From: an uncultured Bacilli bacterium
Lineage (GTDB): Bacteria > Bacillota_I > Bacilli_A > RF39 > UBA660
Length of the DNA: 11,948 bases
Direction of reading: 5' to 3'
Assembly (NCBI GenBank): GCA_944345045.1
Contig: CALVMI010000097.1
Location: 1 to 11,948 of the forward strand
The translations under genes were made by a program, and so were the position numbers. Shown here piece after piece: positions 6,591 through 11,948 of this stretch. Every line of letters starts with the position of its first letter. The first letter of the stretch is position 1. The notes under the pieces were generated by a model that did no database searches, was not told the origin of the DNA, and saw only the letters and a list, made by a program, of their open reading frames with translations.

Positions 6591-6718
6591 CTACAGAAGA
6601 ATTATTATCCGTGAAAGGTGGCGGATGGCTTACGATTGCTGGCGTTATTGCTGGAGTGATCACTTTTGTAATTGGAATTTTTGATGGTTTTGTAAGACCA
6701 AAGTCATGTAATTCATAA
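6584..6718 (+). CDS. Double-glycine bacteriocin-like precursor, peptide 1 (ATA start)
   Basis: A 44-codon frame with leader LTTEELLSVKGG followed by a 31-residue core (GWLTIAGVIAGVITFVIGIF, then DGFVRPKSCNS). The leader fits the double-glycine consensus LSxxELxxIxGG at Leu-12, Glu-8, Leu-7, Val-4 and Gly-2/-1, so cleavage is expected after the second Gly of KGGG. The core is hydrophobic with GxxxG motifs (GVIAG, GIFDG) and one Cys near the end. No ATG, GTG or TTG lies in this frame before the leader: an in-frame TGA at 6578-6580 precedes it, and the first suitable codon is ATA at 6584, nine bases after AGGAGG. ATA is a very rare start, so translation may rely on coupling to the accessory gene, whose stop is at 6588-6590. 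A sequencing indel that hides an ATG start at 6577 is the main alternative. Confidence 0.75.
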   Translation: MLTTEELLSVKGGGWLTIAGVIAGVITFVIGIFDGFVRPKSCNS

Positions 6719-6732
6719 GAAAGGAGTAAGGT

Positions 6733-6888
6733 ATGAATTTAACAAAACAACAGCTTTTAGAAACACAAGGAGGTGCTATTACAGCATCTTTGTTTAACGC
6801 AATTGTTCAAGGATTCAAGTTTATTTTTGAGCTTGGACAAACGGTTGGTTCGGCTATTTCTAGAACAATAAATCGTAATTTTTGTTAA
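6733..6888 (+). CDS. Double-glycine bacteriocin-like precursor, peptide 2
   Basis: A 51-aa peptide starting at ATG, with AAGGAG six bases upstream, 14 bases after the stop of peptide 1. Its leader MNLTKQQLLETQGG resembles that of peptide 1 (Leu-12, Thr-11, Leu-7 and Leu-6 shared) and should be cut after GG by the C39 exporter. The 37-residue core begins AITASLFNAIVQGFKFIFEL and continues GQTVGSAISRTINRNFC. It is amphipathic, contains a GxxxG motif (GQTVG), has a basic tail and ends in a single Cys. Two adjacent short peptides with GxxxG motifs are typical of class IIb two-peptide bacteriocins, in which paired helices span the target membrane. A signalling role cannot be excluded, but no histidine kinase or response regulator is nearby. 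Confidence 0.85.
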   Translation: MNLTKQQLLETQGGAITASLFNAIVQGFKFIFELGQTVGSAISRTINRNFC

Positions 6889-6893
6889 AAAAG

Positions 6894-6917
6894 AGTAGCA
6901 TTTTTAAAAATGCTACT
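6894..6917. terminator. Bidirectional terminator between bacteriocin operon and vanY-type gene
   Basis: AGTAGCATTTTT (6894-6905) is a perfect palindrome with AAAAATGCTACT (6906-6917). Plus-strand transcripts run into TTTT (6917-6920), and minus-strand transcripts run into TCTTTTTT. It therefore serves both convergent units and lies six bases after the peptide 2 stop and two bases from the stop of the minus-strand gene. Confidence 0.85.
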
Positions 6918-6919
6918 TT

Positions 6920-7930
6920 TTAATGACTAGTAAGATATAAATCATAATATTCATCATAAGTGATTCCTAATTCGTGAACTTTTGTGGCATGTTCAATTCC
7001 GATATAACGAAGGTGCCATGGTTCTTCTTGATATCCGGTAATTTCGGAGTGGCCTTTAGGATAACGGATGATGAATCCATATTTATAAGAATTGTTAAGC
7101 ATCCATTCATAGTCTTCGTCGGTCAAATTATCTGAAAGGGTGCTGCTTCGTACATCTAAGGCAAGGCCTGTTTGATGTTCAGAATGCCCTGGTCTTGCAG
7201 AGTATGTATCTACTACTTCTACAGGATCGCGATTTAGATAGTTATTATAAAGTTTATTTTGTTTATCATATGAACGATAAGTACTATATGGAATAATAAA
7301 TACATTTTCTAATTTAGCCGCGGCTAAAAGATTTTCAAAATCCGTGACGGCTTCTTCTCTAATTTGATAATTTGGATAACTTGGGATACTTACTAAATTA
7401 GAAGGAACGTAGTCACTAGGTAGAGCATGACTTTTATTTACCAAAACTGTCACGGCATCCGGATCAGAAATGGTTTCAATTGTTTCGTAAAATTTTTCAT
7501 CTAAATTTAAGTTTACTTGTGTGACGGCATCTTGCATAGAAACGTTGTTATTTTCTTGATAAGAAATATATCTTTCTAGCTTAGAAAATTCAAAATTAGA
7601 AATTTTATAAAATTCTTTTAGATCTTTATAAGGAGCATCTAAAATAGCTAAGATATTTTTGTCACTCATATATTCATAAATTTGATTTATTTCATCTGGA
7701 GTGTATCCTTTAGAAAGTAAAGTGTTTGCTTCATTAACAAAGTTTTCTTTTGAAACTGGTTTTATTCCTTGATCTTCTAATTTTTCTAAAGCACTTTTTT
7801 CTTGTTCTTGTGGAGAATTATCTGTTAAAAATAAATCATAAGTAAAATAAACTGTAATTCCAGCTATTCCTAAAATTAATACTAAGGCAAGAAGAAACGC
7901 TCCTTTTTTTAATTTTCTTTTCTTTTTCAT
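6920..7930 (-). CDS. VanY-type D-alanyl-D-alanine carboxypeptidase (M15 family)
   Basis: A zinc D,D-carboxypeptidase that trims the terminal D-Ala of peptidoglycan stem peptides outside the cell. It has a basic N-terminus and one TM anchor (about 10-30), then a helical domain of unknown role (about 45-150) containing two similar helix pairs, such as YTPDEINQIYEYM. A VanY domain follows (about 160-325). Zinc ligands His252 and Asp259 lie in SEHQTGLALD, and the catalytic Glu303 and ligand His306 lie in EPWHLRYIG, so the active site is complete. Absence of any van regulatory or ligase gene means there is no reason to infer vancomycin resistance: this is ordinary wall maturation. AGAAGGTGA precedes the ATG, and an extended -10 promoter lies 21 bases upstream. 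It is divergent from the next carboxypeptidase gene. Confidence 0.92.
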   Translation of the reverse strand: MKKKRKLKKGAFLLALVLILGIAGITVYFTYDLFLTDNSPQEQEKSALEKLEDQGIKPVSKENFVNEANTLLSKGYTPDEINQIYEYMSDKNILAILDAPYKDLKEFYKISNFEFSKLERYISYQENNNVSMQDAVTQVNLNLDEKFYETIETISDPDAVTVLVNKSHALPSDYVPSNLVSIPSYPNYQIREEAVTDFENLLAAAKLENVFIIPYSTYRSYDKQNKLYNNYLNRDPVEVVDTYSARPGHSEHQTGLALDVRSSTLSDNLTDEDYEWMLNNSYKYGFIIRYPKGHSEITGYQEEPWHLRYIGIEHATKVHELGITYDEYYDLYLTSH

Positions 7931-7950
7931 TTTTTCACCTTCTATACTAT

Positions 7951-7959
7951 ATTATATCA
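7951..7959 (-). promoter_or_regulatory. Extended -10 promoter of the vanY-type gene
   Basis: On the minus strand TGATATAAT has a perfect TATAAT (7956-7951) and an extended -10 TG. It lies in the 80-base divergent gap. No clear -35 is seen. Sigma-A expression is inferred. Confidence 0.65.
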
Positions 7960-8010
7960 TTTTTTTGAATATTAATAGAGAAATTACATACCCTTTACTA
8001 GAGGTGTACA

Positions 8011-9174
8011 ATGAAAAAAGTTATTTGTTTTATCTTTTGCTTTTGCCTATTTGTGCCGTTAGTAAAAGCAGAAGAACTTATTTCTGATTTAGCTCCTAAT
8101 AGTAAAAGTTCTATTTTGATGGACGCTAATTCGGGAACAATTTTATATAAGAAAAATGAACATGAGAAACTGGCACCTGCATCTATGACAAAAGTAATGA
8201 GTATGCTTCTTATTATGGAAGCAATTGATAATGGAAGTTTAAGTTTAGAAGATGAAGTATTAGTTAGTGAAAATGCTTCTTCAATGGGTGGAAGTCAAGT
8301 GTATTTACAAGCTGGTGAAACTTATCAAGTAAAAGAACTTTTAAAAGGAATTGCGGTTGCTTCTGGAAATGATGCCGTTGTAGCAATGGCGGAGAAGATT
8401 TCTGGTACAGTAGAAGAATTTGTTAATCTTATGAATAAACGAGCTTCAGAACTTGGAGCTGTTAATACCCATTTTGTAAATCCACATGGCTTGGATGCCG
8501 AAGATCATTATACTACCGCATATGATATGGCTTTGATGGCTAAAGAGTTGTTAAAACATCCTACAATTTTAGAATATACGAGTATTTACGAAGACTATCT
8601 ACAAAAAAAAGATGGTTCTAGTATATGGCTTGTTAATACTAATAAACTAGTTCGTTTCTATGATGGTGTTGATGGCTTAAAAACTGGGTTTACAGCTACG
8701 GCTGGTTATTGTCTTACAGCAACAGCTAAAAAAGATAATTTGCGCGTTATTTCGGTAGTAATGGGAGCGGAGACTAGTGATCAAAGAACTAGTGATACAA
8801 CTAGCCTTTTAAATTATAGTTTCAACACTTATAAGAATCATATTATTTTAACTACAAAAGAAAGCTTGGGAATTAAAAGAGTCGAAAATGGAGTGGAAGA
8901 ACAAGTTGATATAGTGTTAACAAATGATTATGTGAAGCTTTTAAAGCAAACAGATCCAAAGCCTAATGTTTCTTTTAATATTAAAGTGGATTCATTAATT
9001 GCTCCAATTAAAAAAGGAGATGTGGTGGGAAGTGCAGAAGTAGTAGATGAAGCAGGCAATGTCATTGATACGTTAGATGTTACAGTTTCTAAAGATATTG
9101 AAAAAGCTAGTTGGTGGCAAATGTTTTTAAAAAATTTGAAGCATGTAACTGCTGGGCAAATTTTAATAAAGTAA
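8011..9174 (+). CDS. dacF: D-alanyl-D-alanine carboxypeptidase, DacF/DacA type (S11 PBP)
   Basis: A low-molecular-weight penicillin-binding protein that removes the terminal D-Ala from peptidoglycan and so controls cross-linking. It has a signal peptide (1-20, ending VKA) and the three active-site motifs SMTK (58-61, Ser58 nucleophile), SGN (118-120) and KTG (224-226). A beta-rich C-terminal domain (about 280-360) and an amphipathic C-terminal helix (WWQMFLKNLKHV) for membrane association follow. Length 387 aa is normal. GAGGTG is well placed before the ATG. The name dacF is favoured over dacA because the gene lies upstream of a SpoIIAA-like and a sigF-like gene, as in B. subtilis. Sequence alone does not settle this. 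A strong terminator follows. Confidence 0.9.
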   Translation: MKKVICFIFCFCLFVPLVKAEELISDLAPNSKSSILMDANSGTILYKKNEHEKLAPASMTKVMSMLLIMEAIDNGSLSLEDEVLVSENASSMGGSQVYLQAGETYQVKELLKGIAVASGNDAVVAMAEKISGTVEEFVNLMNKRASELGAVNTHFVNPHGLDAEDHYTTAYDMALMAKELLKHPTILEYTSIYEDYLQKKDGSSIWLVNTNKLVRFYDGVDGLKTGFTATAGYCLTATAKKDNLRVISVVMGAETSDQRTSDTTSLLNYSFNTYKNHIILTTKESLGIKRVENGVEEQVDIVLTNDYVKLLKQTDPKPNVSFNIKVDSLIAPIKKGDVVGSAEVVDEAGNVIDTLDVTVSKDIEKASWWQMFLKNLKHVTAGQILIK

Positions 9175-9185
9175 ATGTCAAATTG

Positions 9186-9217
9186 GCAAGAAAAGATTGT
9201 CTTTTCTTGCTTTTATT
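9186..9217 (+). terminator. Intrinsic terminator after the dacF-type gene
   Basis: GCAAGAAAAG (9186-9195) pairs with CTTTTCTTGC (9201-9210) across a 5-base loop, followed by TTTTATT. The promoter of the next gene starts inside this hairpin. Confidence 0.85.
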
Positions 9218-9224
9218 CTATAAT
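9197..9224 (+). promoter_or_regulatory. Promoter of the LCP gene, overlapping the terminator
   Basis: TTGTCT (-35, 9197-9202), a 16-base spacer and a perfect TATAAT (-10, 9219-9224). The -35 lies in the loop and descending arm of the preceding terminator. Transcription would start about 10 bases before the SD (AGGTGA, 9231-9236). Confidence 0.6.
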
Positions 9225-9242
9225 AAAAATAGGTGACGACTT

Positions 9243-10694
9243 GTGCAAAAGAAGAAAAAACTTAAATTAAAAAAAGCCGTGATTTTTAAAACTTTGGCTT
9301 TTATTATTTCTTTGATGAGTATTTGGATTTTTGTTTTATTTTTACGATTAAATGTATTACCAATAGGATATTTATTATTAATTTTCCTTGTTTTGTTAGG
9401 AATTGATGTTGGTCTTTATTTTTTGCTTTCAAAGAAAAATTCAACTTGTCGAATGATTGGAACTTTTTTAGCGATCGGTCTTTTTGTTTTTTACTATATT
9501 GGTATGAATTATCAAAATGTTACTTTAAATTTTTTACATCAACTAACTTTTTTAAATATTCAAACAGAAAAGTATCAGGTTATTGTTTCTTCTGATAGTA
9601 CGTTAAATTCTTTGAATGATTTGTCTAGCCATACCGTTGCTTATGTAAAAAATCGTGAAGGCGCTAGTAAAGCATATGATAAAATAAGTAAGAAAAAAGA
9701 AATTGTAAAGAAAGAAACCGATGGTGTAGGAGCATTAGTTACAGGTTTTTTACAGGAAGAATTAGATATTATTTTGCTTGAACAAACCGAAGAAGAATTA
9801 TATAACGAGATAAGTAGCGAATTTAGAGAAAATCATAAAGTCATTGATACGGTGAGTGTTGAAGTTCAAAAGGAAGATTTTAAAAAAGATGTAAAAATTA
9901 CTCAAGAACCTTTCAGTGTTTATATAACGGGTGTAGATACATATGATGGGATCAACAGCGTAGCTAGAAGTGACGTCAATATGATTATTACAGTAAATCC
10001 TGTTACGCATAAAATTTTACTTACTTCAATTCCGCGAGATTATTATGTGAAAATTGATGGTGACACGACTGGTTTAAATGATAAATTAACGCATGCTGGT
10101 TTGCAGGGCGTAGATGTCAGCATTAAAACAATTGAAAATTTGTTAGATATGGATATCAATTATTATATTAAATTTAATTTTACAGCTTTAACTCAAGTGG
10201 TGGATGCTTTAGGTGGTATAGATGTTGATTCTCCGTTTGCTTTTACAGCTAATTATGAAGAAGATACCCATATTTACTATGAATTTAAAAAAGGAATAAA
10301 TCATTTAGATGGAAAACAAGCTTTGGCGTATGTAAGGGAAAGATATAGTTTAAGAGAAGGAGATAGCGCACGTGCTAAACATCAACAACAAGTAGTAGAA
10401 GCTGTAGTAAATAAATTAACTTCTTCGACTATTTTAACTAAATATGGTGAACTATTAGGCAGTATGGAAGGCAATTTTGCTACTAATTTTGATTTTGATA
10501 CAATTACAAGCTTTGCCAAAATGCAACTAAGTGAAATGCCAACATGGACAATTGAATCGCAAGTTTTAACTGGCTCTGATGCTTCGATGAAGACCGCATC
10601 TATTCCAAATTTGTATTCTTCAGTAATGATTCCAGATGAGGAAAGCGTTCATAGTGCTATTTCTAAAATTAATGAATTAACGGATTTAAAGTGA
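9243..10694 (+). CDS. LCP (LytR-CpsA-Psr) family protein with extra solute-binding-like domain
   Basis: LCP enzymes transfer undecaprenyl-linked glycopolymers (teichoic acids, capsules) onto peptidoglycan outside the cell. Three TM helices lie at about 14-34, 40-62 and 72-90. Residues 110-215 look like a compact type-2 solute-binding fold (YQVIVSSDSTLNSLNDL, then TVAYV and LDIILLEQ). The LCP domain spans about 222-395: ITGVD (228-232), ARSD (241-244), IPRDYYV (263-269), LTHAG (282-286), NFTALTQVVDALGGID (312-327) and YVRERYSLREGDSARAKHQQ (363-382) hold the conserved Asp/Arg residues for pyrophosphate and lipid binding. The start is GTG at 9243, chosen because AGGTGA lies six bases before it. 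It sits between dacF-type and spoIIAA-like genes but has its own promoter and terminator. Confidence 0.9.
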   Translation: MQKKKKLKLKKAVIFKTLAFIISLMSIWIFVLFLRLNVLPIGYLLLIFLVLLGIDVGLYFLLSKKNSTCRMIGTFLAIGLFVFYYIGMNYQNVTLNFLHQLTFLNIQTEKYQVIVSSDSTLNSLNDLSSHTVAYVKNREGASKAYDKISKKKEIVKKETDGVGALVTGFLQEELDIILLEQTEEELYNEISSEFRENHKVIDTVSVEVQKEDFKKDVKITQEPFSVYITGVDTYDGINSVARSDVNMIITVNPVTHKILLTSIPRDYYVKIDGDTTGLNDKLTHAGLQGVDVSIKTIENLLDMDINYYIKFNFTALTQVVDALGGIDVDSPFAFTANYEEDTHIYYEFKKGINHLDGKQALAYVRERYSLREGDSARAKHQQQVVEAVVNKLTSSTILTKYGELLGSMEGNFATNFDFDTITSFAKMQLSEMPTWTIESQVLTGSDASMKTASIPNLYSSVMIPDEESVHSAISKINELTDLK

Positions 10695-10717
10695 AAAAAA
10701 CCTTTTCACTTTTTTTG
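10691..10717 (+). terminator. Intrinsic terminator after the LCP gene
   Basis: GTGAAAA (10691-10697) pairs with TTTTCAC (10703-10709) across loop AAACC, followed by at least seven T. The LCP stop codon lies within the rising arm. Confidence 0.85.
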
Positions 10718-10785
10718 CCTTTTTTTGTCGAAGTTGTTTAAAAATGATCAAAAATTCTCTATAGTAAAATAGGCAGGGTGAAAAA

Positions 10786-11082
10786 ATGCTAATTTTACAA
10801 ATGGAAGAAAAAAAAGATCATCTTTATGCAACTTTAGAAGGAAGTCTTACGTGTAAAGAAACCTATCAATTGGAACATTATTTAATTCCTTACATGATTA
10901 AACGTAAGACTAAAAGTTTAGTTTGCGATTGTAAGAAATTAAAAAAAATCGATTTTGATGGAAAATATGCTTTGTTAAAAGCTAAAGTCGTATTAAAAAA
11001 ACACGGTGGCTCCTTTCTTTTGTGTGATGTGAAAGAAAAAATTAAAAAAGAATTGATTGGATATCGTATGCGCATACTCTAA
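10786..11082 (+). CDS. STAS-domain protein, SpoIIAA-like, with Asp at the phospho-Ser site
   Basis: A single STAS domain of 98 aa related to anti-sigma-factor antagonists. It aligns along its length with B. subtilis SpoIIAA as I recall it: a beta strand ending LEGSL (17-21; SpoIIAA has TGELD), SLVCDCKKLKKID (44-56), DFDG (56-59; SpoIIAA DSSG), then LKKHGGSFLLC and a short C-terminal helix. The Ser that SpoIIAB phosphorylates in SpoIIAA (second Ser of DSSG) is Asp58 here, so this protein cannot be controlled by Ser phosphorylation there and may mimic the phosphorylated form. AGGGTGA precedes the ATG. The sigma gene follows after 19 bases and no spoIIAB lies between. The upstream region (10718-10785) shows no convincing sigma-H promoter. 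Confidence 0.85.
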   Translation: MLILQMEEKKDHLYATLEGSLTCKETYQLEHYLIPYMIKRKTKSLVCDCKKLKKIDFDGKYALLKAKVVLKKHGGSFLLCDVKEKIKKELIGYRMRIL

Positions 11083-11101
11083 AAGAATTGGAGGATACGA
11101 G

Positions 11102-11752
11102 TTGACACCAGAAGAACTCATTAAAGAAAACTTGCCTTTAATCAAACATATCGCTCAAAACTTTTACAACGTTTCTTTTGAAGATTTATTACAAGCTGGT
11201 GCCATGGGAATTTTAAAAGCTTATAAAAAATATCGACAAAATGGAACGACAAAATTTTCGACTTATGCTTATGATTATATCTTTGGCGAAATGTATGACT
11301 TTGCTATGAAGGATCGTAAGTTGAAAATAAGTAAAGACCTTGTAAGATTAGCTAAAAAAGTGGAACTTGCCAAGAATGCTTTAAGTCAAAAAATGAATCG
11401 AATACCTACGTACGAGGAAATAGCTTCATTTTTAGATTTAACACCACTACAAATTAGGGAAGCGCTTTTGGCAGTAAATGAGTGTATGAGTCTTGATGAT
11501 GAAAGAGAAAATGAAAGAAGTTTGTATGAGACCATACCTGATAAAGAAAGCCTTTCAATTGATGAAAAACTCACCTTAGAAAGTAGTATAGAACGTTTAT
11601 CAGATAGTGAACAAAAAATTATTCGGTATCGTTATTTTAGAGATTTATCACAAAGTGAAACGGCCAAACGCCTTGGGATGACTCAAGTGATGGTATCGAG
11701 ATATGAAAAGAAAAGTTTAGAGCGATTAAAAAAATATTATGAAGTAGTCTGA
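11102..11752 (+). CDS. sigF: Sporulation-type sigma factor, SigF-like
   Basis: A sigma-70-family factor of the SigF/SigG/SigB group. Region 2 lies at about 8-70 (DLLQAGAMGILKAYKKY, KFSTYAYDYIFGEM), region 3 at about 78-125 (LKISKDLVRLAKKVELAK, RIPTYEEIA) and region 4 at about 160-212 with an HTH (LSQSETAKRLGMTQVMVSR). The last is very close to the sigma-F motif. The TTG at 11102 is chosen because GGAGG ends seven bases upstream. An in-frame ATG at 11057 would overlap the STAS gene and lacks an SD. From TTG it is 216 aa, about 40 shorter than B. subtilis sigma-F, mostly missing the N-terminal segment before region 2. Co-transcription with the STAS gene supports SigF over SigG. Sequence alone does not exclude SigG. 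Confidence 0.85.
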   Translation: MTPEELIKENLPLIKHIAQNFYNVSFEDLLQAGAMGILKAYKKYRQNGTTKFSTYAYDYIFGEMYDFAMKDRKLKISKDLVRLAKKVELAKNALSQKMNRIPTYEEIASFLDLTPLQIREALLAVNECMSLDDERENERSLYETIPDKESLSIDEKLTLESSIERLSDSEQKIIRYRYFRDLSQSETAKRLGMTQVMVSRYEKKSLERLKKYYEVV

Positions 11753-11776
11753 AAGCTAGTAATAGCTTTCTTTTTT
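11751..11776 (+). terminator. Intrinsic terminator after the sigma gene
   Basis: GAAAGCTA (11751-11758), loop GTAA and TAGCTTTC (11763-11770) form a perfect 8-bp stem followed by six T. It overlaps the sigma gene stop codon and ends the STAS-sigma operon. Confidence 0.88.
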
Positions 11777-11875
11777 ATTTAAAAAACTCAGATATCTAAA
11801 AGAATTTTTTACTATTTTTTTTATTTATGACTTTCTAAGTTTTTACAAGTAGTTTTTGCAAATTTCTTAAAAAAG

Positions 11876-11924
11876 TGGTGTTTTTGCTTGAAATTGTAGT
11901 TTACCCCCACGACTTAAAACACCA
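11876..11924. repeat. Inverted repeat with C-rich loop near the window end
   Basis: TGGTGTTTT (11876-11884) and AAAACACCA (11916-11924) are a perfect 9-bp inverted repeat around a 31-base loop. Within the loop GTAGT (11896-11900) and ACGAC could add a short imperfect inner stem that would present a CCCCC run, conspicuous in such AT-rich DNA. It may be a structured leader or small RNA, or a protein-binding site for a gene beyond the window. No known riboswitch motif was recognised. The rest of 11777-11875 is AT-rich with no gene seen. Confidence 0.4.
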
Positions 11925-11948
11925 AAAGTGATTATTTTTTTAAAATTT

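Noticed and set aside
6577..6684. A 35-codon frame from ATG 6577 overlapping peptide 1
   Set aside because: It encodes an unlikely Trp/Arg/Cys-rich peptide without a leader motif, and its ATG is only two bases from AGGAGG. The other frame holds a clear double-glycine leader.
6920..7930. Vancomycin-resistance role for the VanY-type gene
   Set aside because: No vanS/R/H/A/X-type genes nearby. M15 carboxypeptidases are common wall enzymes.
7966..7993. TGAATA-N15-CATACCC before the dacF-type gene as a forespore (sigma-G/F) promoter
   Set aside because: The spacer is two to three bases too short for sigma-G, the -10 has mismatches and the sigma-F GG motif is absent.
9798..10010. Minus-strand open frame inside the LCP gene
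   Set aside because: It is a shadow of the conserved LCP coding sequence and has no signal for independent expression.
10718..10785. A sigma-H promoter before the STAS gene, expected from B. subtilis spoIIA
   Set aside because: No AGGANNT...GAAT pair at proper spacing. TTGTTT with TATAGT has a 20-base spacer, so no promoter was assigned.

Overview
This window is a compact, AT-rich stretch with Shine-Dalgarno starts (AGGAGG/AGGTGA types), extended -10 promoters and short intrinsic terminators. This points to a low-GC Firmicute. Several genes belong to the endospore programme (spoIIIAH, gerE, gerM, a dacF-type carboxypeptidase, a spoIIAA-like STAS gene and a sigF-like sigma gene). A spore-forming member of the Bacilli/Erysipelotrichia-like gut Firmicutes is the most natural reading, but that placement is inferred from gene content only. 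TGA is used as an ordinary stop, so the standard bacterial code applies.

Layout. (1) Positions 1-64: the 3' end of a tRNA and its terminator. (2) 151-1413: two genes of unknown function facing each other. (3) 1455-3211, minus strand: spoIIIAH, gerE and gerM, a mother-cell sporulation block. A sequence matching the sigma-K consensus lies before gerE and a plausible sigma-E promoter before spoIIIAH. (4) 3315-6888, plus strand: a CmpB-type membrane protein, then a bacteriocin locus made of a peptidase-C39 ABC exporter, a short one-TM accessory protein and two tiny double-glycine peptides. The first peptide has no ordinary start codon and appears to start at ATA. A hairpin at 6894-6917 ends this operon and also the convergent vanY-type gene. 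(5) 6920-7930, minus: a VanY-type M15 peptidase. (6) 8011-11752, plus: a D,D-carboxypeptidase, an LCP-family cell-wall ligase with an extra solute-binding-like domain, a STAS protein and a sporulation sigma factor.

How the genes fit together. Block 6 recalls the Bacillus subtilis order dacF-spoIIAA-spoIIAB-sigF, with an LCP gene inserted and spoIIAB absent: only 19 bases separate the STAS gene from the sigma gene. The STAS protein carries Asp where SpoIIAA has its phosphorylated Ser. Together these suggest that the classic kinase/anti-sigma switch on sigma-F has been lost or rewired. Block 4 looks self-contained: two GxxxG-bearing peptides of class IIb type, their processing exporter and an accessory protein, with no obvious immunity gene apart from candidate membrane proteins. 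These two systems are the most interesting content of the window.
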